Shown: positions 15,537 through 28,073 of the stretch, piece by piece
Numbering within the stretch: position 1 is the stretch's first letter
Layout: each line of letters opens with the position of its first letter
Notes under the pieces: generated by a model
Databases searched by the model: none
What the model was told of the DNA's origin: nothing
What the model saw: only the letters and a program-made list of their open reading frames with translations
Position numbers and translations under genes: made by a program
From: Nocardioides speluncae
GTDB taxonomy: Bacteria; Actinomycetota; Actinomycetes; Propionibacteriales; Nocardioidaceae
Direction: 5' to 3'
DNA length: 64,000 bases
Assembly: GCF_003121585.1 (NCBI RefSeq)
Contig: NZ_QEOO01000028.1
Location: forward strand, 1-64,000

Positions 15537-18308
15537 TCAGCCCACTAGATCGAATGCGTTCAGGCCCTCGGCCAGGAAGCGGCGCGGCGCGAAGCCGGTC
15601 GCGTGGCCCTGGATCAGGAAGAGGTAGCCGGTCGCCTTCTCCCGCACCAGCAGGTCGGGGCGGCCGGTGTTGTCGATGGCGCCGACCCCGATCACCCAGT
15701 CGTACGGCGCGAGGTCGAGGCCGCTGAGCGCCTTCGGCTTGGTCAGGCCGCCCGGCCCGTTGCCGGGGTAGAGCACCAGCTTGCCGTTGGCCCGCAGGAG
15801 GTTGTCGGGCGCGCCGTCGCCGTCCCACCGGCCGACGCCGACGTGCTGGTTGGCATCGATCGCGCGGTGCGCGACGTAGCTGGCGCGTAGGCCGGTGCCG
15901 GTGCCGGGGTAGATCCGCATCGCCCGGCCGCTCGGCTGGCCCATCAGGTCCGGGTAGCCGTCCCCGGTGGTGTCGCCGACCGCGGTGAGCAGGTCGACCG
16001 AGCCGAAGCCGTTGCTGATCGTGTCCGGCGCGCCGAACTGGCCACCGCCGCGGCCCAGCCGCAGCACCAGCGACCCGGAGGTGGTCCGCACCATCAGGTC
16101 GCCGTGGCCGTCGCGGTTCCAGTCGCCGACGTTGAGCACCTGGCGGGCGTTCCAGAGGCTGGTGCCGGTGACAACCGAGCGCCCGGTCTCGTAGGTCCCG
16201 GGATGGCGGAGTACGACGAGCCGGTCGCCGCTGCGCGCGACCAGGTCGGGTGCCGCCGTGCCGACCAGGTTGCCGCCGGTGATGCTGGCCAGACCCTTCA
16301 CCCCGCCGATCGGGCCGAGCCAGTGCCCGAACCTGCCGTTGCCGCGCCCCGGGAAGACGTAGCCGCGGCCGCTCGACGCGTTGCGCACGAACAGGTCGGG
16401 CCGGCCATCGCGGCTGTAGTCGCCGAAGCCGGTGATCACGTCGGACCCGCTCCAGTTGCCGGCGACCGCGATCCGCCGCCCGAGCCGGCCGGCGCCGGTT
16501 CCAGGGTGCACCCACAGCTTGCCCGTGCGGTCGCGCGCGACCAGGTCGTGCCGGCCGTCGCCGGTGACGTCGCCCGCGCCCGCGGTGAGGTTGTAGCCCC
16601 AGCGGCCGACGATCAGCTGCTTGGTGAACGCGCCGTTGCCCTTGCCCTTGAACAGGTAGAGCCGCAGCGCCTTGTCACGGCCGATCAGGTCGTTGCGCCG
16701 GTCGCCGGTCAGGTCACCGACCGGGATGAGATGGGCGAGCCCCCGGAAGGCGACGGTCGCCCGGGAGTAGGCGTCCACCTTGCCGTCGCGGTTGCCGGGG
16801 TAGAGGTAGGTCATGCCGGTCCGCCGGTTGCGCGCGAGGACGTCGGTACGCCGGTCGCCGGTCAGGTCCGGCGAGGCAATGACGATGTCGGAGGCGCCGT
16901 ACCCGGTGCTGATCGTCTGCGGCGGCACGAACTTCAGCAGCCCGCCGGTCGGCAGGATCACCGCCTGCTTGTCGCTCTTGCGGCGCAGCAGCAGGTCGGG
17001 GTAGCCGGAGCCGACCAGGTCGGCGTCGCGCTCGCGGCCGGACCAGCTGCGCTGCTGGCCGCGGGCGGCGAGCCTGATGTAGGGGATCTTGGCGTAGAGG
17101 TACTTGCCGGGGCAGGCGGTCTGAGCGGCGTCGCGGTGGCCGTTGATGGCCGGGAAGTACGACGAGCCGACCTGCTGCCGCGTGGAGCTCGCGGTCACGC
17201 CGTGCAGCGACAGCTTCCAGGCGAAGACCCGGCCGTAGGCGTCGAGCATCGCCTTGCTCGGCTGGGCGGTCTCGAAGTTGCCGATCGCCGACATCGCGAA
17301 CGAGTAGTCGTTGTAGTCCAGCGTGTGCGCCCCGACGACCGGGCGGTCGACGCCGCCGTACCGGCCCTCCCAGACCCGGCCGAAGCGGTCGACCAGGAAG
17401 TTGTAGCCGATGTCGGACCAGCCGCGGGACTGCACGTGGTAGGCGTAGATGCCGCGGATGATGGAGGGCACCTCGGCCGCGGTGTAGTCGTTCGCGTTCA
17501 CCGTGTGGTGGACGAAGCCGGCGTGCACCTCGTAGTAGTGCAGCGACGACGGGTCACGCAGGCTCTCGTTGGCCCCCCACTGGGCGCGGGAGTAGATCTT
17601 CGGTCGCGGGGTGTACGTGCCGGCCTGGAGCTTGATCTGGTCGCTGTCGGTCTGCTGCTCGGTCTCCTGCGCCGGTGGGTCGGCCAGGGTGTCCGTGTCG
17701 ATCGCGGGCGCCTCGACCTGCTGGTCGGAGGCGCCGGGGTCGATCACGGCCAGCTTCAGGTCAGCGGGTACGCCGCCGCTCGCGGTCGCGCGCACCTGGA
17801 CGTCGTCGACGTCGCCGACCACGACCGGGTCGGTGCCGGGCCGGGCATGAGCGGCCTCCGGGCTGTCCGGATCAGGGGCGTGCTCGGCGTGGTACGGGAG
17901 CGTCGACCAGTCCGACCAGGCGCCGTCCTTGCGGGTGCGCACCTCGACAGTCACCTCGCCGTCGGCGTGCTTGGCCTCGGGGCTCCAGGTGACTCCGACA
18001 GCGCCGTACCCGGCGACGGGGGCGGGCCTGCTGGTCACCTCGTCGATCGCCGCCTGCTTGGCGGCGATGCCCTTGGCCGGGTCCGCACCCAGCGGGTACT
18101 CCGAGACCGTCGGCTCGACGGGCGCGGTCGCCACCTCGGTCCGGTCGCCGGCGAGGGCGACGTTGGTCGCGTGCGTGGCGTCCACGGATGGGCGCGGAAC
18201 CACGTCGAGGGAGATCACATCGGCTGCGGGCGCAAGCACTGCGAGCACCGCACCGAGTGCCAGCAGCTGCTGGCAGGCGGTCACGAAACGCGCCTTGCTG
18301 GGGGGCAT
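15537..18308 (-). CDS. secreted PGRP-type N-acetylmuramoyl-L-alanine amidase with FG-GAP repeats
   Basis: A 923-residue exported wall hydrolase. The signal peptide covers about residues 1-30 (LLALGAVLAVLAPAAD). An amidase_2/PGRP domain spans about 233-410; the zinc ligands are His268 (FVHHTVN), His391 (NGHRD) and Cys399 (TACPG). Residues about 420-923 are a series of FG-GAP/VCBS-like repeats (many D.TGDRR.DL / DWNRDGHGDL units), probably a beta-propeller that binds wall polymers. It likely cuts peptide stems from peptidoglycan. Confidence 0.92.
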   Translation of the reverse strand: MPPSKARFVTACQQLLALGAVLAVLAPAADVISLDVVPRPSVDATHATNVALAGDRTEVATAPVEPTVSEYPLGADPAKGIAAKQAAIDEVTSRPAPVAGYGAVGVTWSPEAKHADGEVTVEVRTRKDGAWSDWSTLPYHAEHAPDPDSPEAAHARPGTDPVVVGDVDDVQVRATASGGVPADLKLAVIDPGASDQQVEAPAIDTDTLADPPAQETEQQTDSDQIKLQAGTYTPRPKIYSRAQWGANESLRDPSSLHYYEVHAGFVHHTVNANDYTAAEVPSIIRGIYAYHVQSRGWSDIGYNFLVDRFGRVWEGRYGGVDRPVVGAHTLDYNDYSFAMSAIGNFETAQPSKAMLDAYGRVFAWKLSLHGVTASSTRQQVGSSYFPAINGHRDAAQTACPGKYLYAKIPYIRLAARGQQRSWSGRERDADLVGSGYPDLLLRRKSDKQAVILPTGGLLKFVPPQTISTGYGASDIVIASPDLTGDRRTDVLARNRRTGMTYLYPGNRDGKVDAYSRATVAFRGLAHLIPVGDLTGDRRNDLIGRDKALRLYLFKGKGNGAFTKQLIVGRWGYNLTAGAGDVTGDGRHDLVARDRTGKLWVHPGTGAGRLGRRIAVAGNWSGSDVITGFGDYSRDGRPDLFVRNASSGRGYVFPGRGNGRFGHWLGPIGGVKGLASITGGNLVGTAAPDLVARSGDRLVVLRHPGTYETGRSVVTGTSLWNARQVLNVGDWNRDGHGDLMVRTTSGSLVLRLGRGGGQFGAPDTISNGFGSVDLLTAVGDTTGDGYPDLMGQPSGRAMRIYPGTGTGLRASYVAHRAIDANQHVGVGRWDGDGAPDNLLRANGKLVLYPGNGPGGLTKPKALSGLDLAPYDWVIGVGAIDNTGRPDLLVREKATGYLFLIQGHATGFAPRRFLAEGLNAFDLVG

Positions 18309-18561
18309 CCGAGAGCTCCAGACGTGGGGAAGTTGTCACATGCGTAGCAAGTTTCACACCAGTCACACGGGTCACCGCAAGACTTGGTGAGTAACTACAA
18401 ACTTGTAATTTCCACTCGACACGCCGACGCGACCCTCACGAAAACTTTCTCGAAGAAATTCTCAGAACCGTGTCGATTGCCGGTCCTGCCGTTCGGCACC
18501 AGGGGTGAAGGGCCACCAACGGCCACCGAAATGCAGGACCTACGCAAGGAGCACAACCATC
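18309..18561. promoter_or_regulatory. divergent promoter region with a TGTCGA element
   Basis: This 253-bp AT-richer gap separates the PGRP amidase from the reductase/DGPF/sigma operon. TGTCGA stands at 18471-18476, with CGTT at 18490. ECF42 sigma factors are reported to use TGTCGA in the -35 region and a CG-type -10, so the operon may be self-activated. A second TGTCGA on the minus strand (18416-18421) faces the amidase. Confidence 0.4.
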
Positions 18562-19101
18562 ATGGGTTCCATCAAGTCCGGACTGTTCATCTCCCTCGAC
18601 GGCGTCATCGAGTCCCCGGAGACCTGGCACTTCCAGTACTTCAACGACGAGATGGGCGCCGCCGTCGGCGAGCTGATGGCAGGCAACGACGCCACCCTTA
18701 TCGGCCGCACGACGTACGACGAGTTCGCGGCGTACTGGCCGAGCGCCGACCCGAACGACCCGATGACCGCGACCATGAACGACGCCCGCAAGTACGTCGT
18801 CTCCGACAGCCTCACCGAGGCCACCTGGAAGAACACGACCGTGATCAGCGGCGACGTGGCGGCCCAGCTGACCGAGCTGAAGAAGGACACCCGCCTCGGC
18901 ACCACCGGCAGCGCCCAGCTGGTCAGCTGGATGCTCGAGCAGGGGCTGGTCGACGAGCTGCACCTGCTGGTGCACCCGATCGTGGTCGGCAAGGGCAAGA
19001 AGCTGTTCGGCGACGGCGAGACCGTGCCGCTGAAGCTGGTCTCGGCCACCACGTTCAGCACCGGTGTCCAGCACCTGGTGTACGCCCCCGCCGCCGACTG
19101 A
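18562..19101 (+). CDS. RibD C-terminal/dihydrofolate reductase-like protein
   Basis: A 179-residue member of the RibD_C/DHFR-like fold family. It shows the family start SGLFISLDGVIESPETW, the GRTTYDEF NADPH-region segment and the late helix-strand ELHLLVHPIVVGKGKKLF. The true substrate is unknown. ATG 18562 follows AAGGAG. It is the first gene of a three-gene operon with a DGPF protein and an ECF42-like sigma factor, a known association for such sigma factors. Confidence 0.85.
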   Translation: MGSIKSGLFISLDGVIESPETWHFQYFNDEMGAAVGELMAGNDATLIGRTTYDEFAAYWPSADPNDPMTATMNDARKYVVSDSLTEATWKNTTVISGDVAAQLTELKKDTRLGTTGSAQLVSWMLEQGLVDELHLLVHPIVVGKGKKLFGDGETVPLKLVSATTFSTGVQHLVYAPAAD

Positions 19102-19156
19102 TCACCTCCTCCTGGTCACCATTGCCGGGAGCCGGACCCACCACAGGAGAGCAACG

Positions 19157-19513
19157 ATGCGCTACATGGTCATGCACTATCAGACCCAGGACATGGAGGA
19201 CGGCGTACGGCCGTCGCCGGAGCAGCAGGCCGCGATCGGCCAGCACATGCAGGAGGCCGCGATGTCGGGCGTGCTGCTCACCGGCGAGGGCGTGCACCCG
19301 AGCTCGCAGGGCGCCCGGGTCGAGGTCGAGGCCGGCAAGGTTCGGGTGATCGACGGGCCGTTCGCCGAGGCCAAGGAGCTGATCGCGGGCTTCGCGATCC
19401 TGGAGGTCGACTCGCTGGCCGAGGCCGTCGAGCACGCGCGGAAGTTCGCACTGCTGGTCGGCACCGAGCGGGTCGACGTACGCCGGGTCATCGAGCTCGA
19501 AGATCTGCAGTAA
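19157..19513 (+). CDS. YciI/DGPF-domain protein
   Basis: This 118-residue protein carries the signature DGPFAEAKELIAGFAILEV of the DGPF (YciI-like) family. Such proteins are conserved partners of ECF42 sigma factors, and their exact job is unknown. AGGAGA lies seven bases before ATG 19157. The sigma gene begins four bases after its stop. Confidence 0.9.
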   Translation: MRYMVMHYQTQDMEDGVRPSPEQQAAIGQHMQEAAMSGVLLTGEGVHPSSQGARVEVEAGKVRVIDGPFAEAKELIAGFAILEVDSLAEAVEHARKFALLVGTERVDVRRVIELEDLQ

Positions 19514-19517
19514 CACC

Positions 19518-20777
19518 ATGGACGCCGCGCAGCTGGACCAGGTCGTCGCGACACTCTGGAGGGTGGAGTCACCCCGGGTGATCGCGCGCCTGGCCCGGCT
19601 GGTCGGCGACCTCGACACCGCGGAGGAGCTCGCCCAGGACACGTTCCTGGCGGCGATCGAGAAGTGGCGCACCGAGGGGGTGCCCGACAACCCCGGGGCG
19701 TGGCTCAACCGAACCGCGAAGTTCCTCGCCATCGACCGGCTCCGCCGCCGCGACAGCCGGCGCAGCAAGTACCAGCAGGTGGCCGCGACCGCGCCGGAGA
19801 CCGTCGAGCACGACCTGGACGAGATCGTCGACGGCGACCTGGCCGACGACCTGCTCGGCCTGATCTTCATGTCCTGCCACCCGATCCTGTCGCCGGACGC
19901 ACGCTCCGCGCTGACCCTCAAGCTGGTCTGCGGTCTCACCACCACCGAGGTGGCCCGAGCCTTCCTCGCCCCGGAGGCGACGATCGCCCAGCGGATCGTC
20001 CGGGCGAAGCGCACCCTGGCTGCCGCCAACATCCGCTTCGAGCTCCCCGACCCATCGGGGCGGCGAGCCCGGCTGGACGCCGTACGCGAGGTCGTCTACC
20101 TGGTCTTCAACGAGGGTCACGCGGCCAGCAGCGGCGACCAGTGGGTACGCCGCGACCTCGCCGCCGAGGCACTCCGGCTGGGCCGGATGCTGGCCAGCCT
20201 CACGCCCGACGACACCGAGACCCTCGGCCTGCTCGCGCTGATCGAGCTGCAGGCGTCCCGGATCAACGCACGGACCGGCCCGGACGGTCAGCCGGTGCTG
20301 CTGCGCGACCAGGACCGCACCCGCTGGGACCGGCTGCTGATCCGTCGAGGGCTCGACAACCTCGACCGGATCCAGGCACTCGGCGGCAGCCCCGGCCCCT
20401 ACGCACTGCAGGCCGCGATCGCCGCCTGCCACGCTCGCGCCACCACCGCCGAGGACACCGACTGGGCCCGGATCGCCGCCCTGTACGACGGGCTCGCCCA
20501 GATCAACCCGTCACCGGTCGTGGAGCTCAACCGCGGTGTCGCCACCGCCGAGGCCTTCGGCCCGCAGGCGGGCCTCGACCTGGTGCTACCGCTGTTCGAG
20601 CATCCGGGCATGGGCGAGTACCCGCTCCTGCCCGCCGTCGCCGGCGACCTGTGGTGCCGACTCGGCGACCACGCTCAGGCCCGCGAGCTCTTCCTCCGCG
20701 CCGCGTCGCTCACCCAGAACACCCAGGACCGCTCGGTCATGCAGCAACGCGCCGCCACCTGCGCCGCCGGCCACTAG
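19518..20777 (+). CDS. ECF RNA polymerase sigma factor, ECF42 type
   Basis: This 419-residue sigma factor is far longer than ordinary ECF factors. Region 2 (about 10-80, LVGDLDTAEELAQDTFLAAIEKW) binds core polymerase and the -10 element. Region 4 (about 125-180, LVCGLTTTEVARAFLAPEATIAQRIVRAKR) reads the -35. The C-terminal 240 residues are helical, TPR-like, with VYLVFNEGHAAS. This layout plus the DGPF neighbour is the hallmark of group ECF42, which lacks a classic anti-sigma and needs its C-terminal extension for activity. Confidence 0.9.
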   Translation: MDAAQLDQVVATLWRVESPRVIARLARLVGDLDTAEELAQDTFLAAIEKWRTEGVPDNPGAWLNRTAKFLAIDRLRRRDSRRSKYQQVAATAPETVEHDLDEIVDGDLADDLLGLIFMSCHPILSPDARSALTLKLVCGLTTTEVARAFLAPEATIAQRIVRAKRTLAAANIRFELPDPSGRRARLDAVREVVYLVFNEGHAASSGDQWVRRDLAAEALRLGRMLASLTPDDTETLGLLALIELQASRINARTGPDGQPVLLRDQDRTRWDRLLIRRGLDNLDRIQALGGSPGPYALQAAIAACHARATTAEDTDWARIAALYDGLAQINPSPVVELNRGVATAEAFGPQAGLDLVLPLFEHPGMGEYPLLPAVAGDLWCRLGDHAQARELFLRAASLTQNTQDRSVMQQRAATCAAGH

Positions 20778-20781
20778 GTAT

Positions 20782-20867
20782 TCGCCGACCCGGCCCGTGT
20801 TCACGCCAGGAATCGCCGACCCGGCCCGTGTTCACGGCACAACTCGCCGACCCGGCCCGTGTTGACG
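20782..20867 (-). repeat. three 31-bp-period repeat units in opposite orientation to the main array
   Basis: Copies of TCGCCGACCCGGCCCGTGTT begin at 20782, 20813 and 20844, exactly 31 bases apart. They are inverted relative to the following array. The last unit (20849-20866) and the first forward unit (20876-20893) form a perfect 18-bp hairpin with a 9-base loop. Confidence 0.85.
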
Positions 20868-20880
20868 GCAAGGCAGTCAA

Positions 20881-21173
20881 CACGGGCCGGGTCGACGTCG
20901 TACGGCGTGAAGACGGGCCGGGTCGACGTCGTACGGCGTGAAGACGGGCCGGGTCGACGTCGTACGGCGTGAAGACGGGCCGGGTCGACGTCGTACGGCG
21001 TGAAGACGGGCCGGGTCGACGTCGTACGGCGTGAAGACGGGCCGGGTCGGCGACGTACGGCGTGAAGACGGGCCGGGTCGACGTCGTACGGCGTGAACAC
21101 GGGCCGGGTCGGCGTCGTACGGCGTGAAGACGGGCCGGGTCGACGTCGTACGGCGTGAAGACGGGCCGGGTCG
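20881..21173 (+). repeat. tandem array of about 9.5 copies of a 31-bp repeat
   Basis: Units begin at 20881, 20912, 20943, 20974, 21005, 21036, 21067, 21098, 21129 and 21160 (partial), each near GACGGGCCGGGTCGACGTCG followed by TACGGCGTGAA. Only a few bases vary among units. The array fills the gap between the convergent sigma gene and the ABC transporter and ends two bases before the latter's stop codon. There are no unique spacers, so it is not CRISPR. Confidence 0.9.
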
Positions 21174-21175
21174 GG

Positions 21176-21952
21176 CTAGACGTCGGCGCCTAGCTCGGCG
21201 TCGGCGTGCTCCTCGGCGGTCTCGCCGGGCTCGTCGTAGTGGAGGTAGCGGATGCCGGCCTTGACGTCGCCGTCGAAGCCGAGCTTGCCCTTCTCCAGGA
21301 CCAGCACCCGGTCGCACATCTTCTGGACCGACGCCGCGGCGTGGGAGACGTAGAAGAGCGTGCGGCCGCTCTTGCGGACCTCCTGCATCCTCTGCATGCA
21401 CTTCTGCTTGAAGGGCTTGTCGCCGACGGCGAGCACCTCGTCGGCGAGGAAGATGTCGGAGTCGACGTGGATCGCGACGGCGAAGCCGAGCCGGGCGAAC
21501 TCGCCGGAGCTGTACTGGCCGACCGGAGAGTCGAGTCGTTTGCCGACCTCGGCGAACTCGACGATGTCGTCGAACTTCCGACGGGTCTCGGCCTCGCTCA
21601 TGCCGAGCACGGCGGCGTTGAGGAAGATGTTCTCGCGGCCGGTGAGCTGACGGTGGAAGCCAGCGCCGGTCGCGATCAGGCCGGCGATCCGGCCCCGGGT
21701 CAACACCTTGCCGGAGTCGGGCGTCATGATCCCGTTGATCAGCTTGAGCAGGGTGCTCTTGCCGGAGCCGTTGAGGCCCATCAGGCCGATCGACTCCCCC
21801 TGCTCGACCCGGAACGACACGTCGTCCAAGGCGAGGAACGTCTCTGACAGCTTGTGACCGCGAGCAGCGGCGACCGACATCTGCTTGATGGTGCGGTGGT
21901 AACGCAGCGTGAACTGCTTGCTGACGTTCTCCACGACGATGGACTCAGTCAT
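21176..21952 (-). CDS. polysaccharide ABC exporter ATPase (Wzt/RfbE-like)
   Basis: This 258-residue ATPase powers export of a lipid-linked polysaccharide, probably galactan. Walker A is GLNGSGKST (about 58-66), the signature motif is the variant YSSGEFARLGF, Walker B is IFLADEVLAVGD and the switch His is in YVSHAA. It lacks the C-terminal carbohydrate-binding domain of long Wzt proteins, so it probably does not select capped chains. Its start overlaps the permease stop by one base. The role is inferred from the galactan operon. Confidence 0.9.
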   Translation of the reverse strand: MTESIVVENVSKQFTLRYHRTIKQMSVAAARGHKLSETFLALDDVSFRVEQGESIGLMGLNGSGKSTLLKLINGIMTPDSGKVLTRGRIAGLIATGAGFHRQLTGRENIFLNAAVLGMSEAETRRKFDDIVEFAEVGKRLDSPVGQYSSGEFARLGFAVAIHVDSDIFLADEVLAVGDKPFKQKCMQRMQEVRKSGRTLFYVSHAAASVQKMCDRVLVLEKGKLGFDGDVKAGIRYLHYDEPGETAEEHADAELGADV

Positions 21953-22822
21953 CAGAGACGCTCCGGGATCTTCTTCTCGAGCTTCCAGAACAGCATCTGG
22001 GCCAGCACGAGGACGACCAGTGCGGCGCCGAGGTGGGCGAAGCCGATCAGGAAGAGGTGGTCGGGCAGATCGGTCTTCTCCGTGGCCGCCGGGTCGTTGG
22101 TGGTGCCGGTCCAGAAGCCGCGCTGGAACAGCAGCACGGCCTCGGCCACCGGGTTGAGCAGATAGTACGGCGCGGCGGCACCGAACCGGTCGGCGACCAT
22201 GCTGTACGGGTAGATCATCGGCACGCTGAACGTCACGATCTGCGTGAGCGTCTGGACGATGTTGCCGAAGTCGCGGAAGTAGACGTTGGCCGCGCTGAAC
22301 ACCAGCGCGAGCGCGGTGCCCAGCACCGCGACGATGGCGAAGCCGAGCAGCGCCGCGCCGACACCGACCAGGTCAGGACTCCAGCCGAGCGCGACGCAGA
22401 AGCCGGTGAGCAGCAGCATGCCGGGCACCACGTGGTACGCCGAGACCAGCATCGAGGCGACCGGGAACATCTCCCGCGGCACCGCCATCTTCTTGATCAG
22501 GCCCTTGTTGGCCATGATCGAGCGGGTGCCCGCGCCGAACGTCTCGGTGAAGTAGTGCACGATCACCAGGCCCGCGAAGATGTGGATCGCGTGGTTCTCG
22601 GTGCGTCCGCCCATGATGACGGCGAACACGACGTAGTACATGCCGAGCCGGACCGCAGGCTGGATGTAGGACCAGAAGATGCCGAGGAACGAGCCCTGGT
22701 AGCGCGCCGACAGCTCACGGCGTACCAGCAGCTTCAGCAGGTACCGTCGCCGGAAGACCTCCAGCAGCCCGCTGTTGCCGGACGGCGGGACCAGCGGCGC
22801 CTCAACGACCCGATTGGCCGTC

Positions 22823-22830
<8 letters not shown>
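21952..22830 (-). CDS. polysaccharide ABC exporter permease (Wzm/RfbD-like)
   Basis: A 292-residue ABC-2 type permease with about six membrane segments after a cytoplasmic helix (RRRYLLKLLVRRELSARYQGSFLG is the typical coupling region). It pairs with the adjacent ATPase to move undecaprenyl- or polyprenyl-linked galactan across the membrane, as Rv3783/Rv3781 do in mycobacteria. It overlaps both neighbours by a few bases (eight with the GlfT2-like gene). Confidence 0.9.
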
Positions 22831-27030
<4,200 letters not shown>

Positions 27031-27034
<4 letters not shown>

Positions 27035-28017
27035 TTCAGGAACCTCCGGTGGCCGGTGAAGTCGCCGCGCAGCCCGGCCACCATGGCCTGCGCACTGAGC
27101 CGGATCCGGGCGGGACTCGGCTTGGTGAAGGCGTAGAACCAGACCGTCTTCACCACGAAGGCGGCCGCGTGCAACGGGCCGCGGTACTCGCGCAGGTTGA
27201 CCAGGTTGTTGCGGGCCATGCAGTAGTGCTTGAGGTCGGACGGCGAGTGGTTGTACGTCGTCTTGCCGAACATCATCGGCGTACCGAGCGCACCGATCGA
27301 CGGGTGGTGCACCTGGGCGCCGACGATGGTGGCGACCCGGGCGCCGGCCTTCTCCGCGCGCAGCCGGTACTCGTGGTCGTCGCCCCAGATGAAGAACTCC
27401 TCGCGCGGCAGCCCGATCTGTTTGACCAGCTCGGAGGTGACCAGCACGCCGTTGAACGGGATCACGATCTCGTCGATCCGGCCGCCCTTGGCGGCCGCCT
27501 CGGCGTCCGCGAGGTCGTAGACGACCCGGGTGCCGCCGGGCAGCCGGATCGGGAAGACCAGCCGGCCCGGGTCGGCCTCGTCGACGACCAGCGGTCCCCA
27601 GAAGTCGAGGTCGTCCTCCTTGAGCAGCAGGTCTAGGCAGTCCGGCTGCGGGAGCCCGTCGTCGTCCATCAGCCAGGCGAGGTCGGCCCCGCGCTCCAGC
27701 GCCGTCTCCAGCCCGGCGTGGAAGCCGCCCGCGCCGCCGGTGTTGCGGCCGAGGTGCTCGACGTGGACCGGCACCTTGGTCTCGACCAGCCGGTCCCACG
27801 GCCGCGACGCCAGCCACTCGGTGGTGCCGTCGGTCGAGGCGTTGTCGACGACCAGGATCTCGTCGAGTCGCGTCACGTCACGGAGTGCGTCAAGCAGTCG
27901 CTGGAGTAGCGCCAACCGGTTGAAGGTGACGACAACGGCGACGACACGGGAGCGCTCGGCTCCGTGGTCCGGGGGGGTCACGGCGTACACCATACGGGTC
28001 CCGTCCACCCGGCTCAT
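27031..28017 (-). CDS. GT2 glycosyltransferase, GlfT1-like
   Basis: The first gene of the galactan operon encodes a 328-residue GT2 enzyme. It has VVAVVVTFNRLALLQRLLDA, VVDNASTDGT, the LMDDDGLPQPD metal motif and FFIWGDDHEYRLRAE for the acceptor site. It is a paralogue of the next gene, so the two may add the first rhamnose/galactofuranose residues one after the other, by inference. ATG 28017 gives the longest product; ATG 27993 is an alternative. Confidence 0.85.
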
Positions 28018-28051
28018 GTTGACACCCAGAGACCGCTCACCCGTCCCGTTT

Positions 28052-28068
28052 TGACACGGTTCGTGTCA
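28052..28068. terminator. small hairpin after the LCP gene
   Basis: TGACACG (28052-28058) and CGTGTCA (28062-28068) form a 7-bp stem with a 3-base loop in the gap between the LCP stop and the first galactan gene. No T-run follows, so termination would be weak. Confidence 0.4.
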
Positions 28069-28073
28069 CGGCG

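Noticed and set aside
16104..18347. Plus-strand reading frame of 747 codons
   Set aside because: It is antisense to the PGRP amidase, with composition typical of a shadow frame and no recognisable motif.
18309..18561. Riboswitch upstream of the reductase operon
   Set aside because: No known riboswitch pattern was recognised; the only notable word is the TGTCGA promoter-like element.
20881..21173. CRISPR array
   Set aside because: Units follow each other without unique spacers, period is 31 bases in total, and no cas genes are near.
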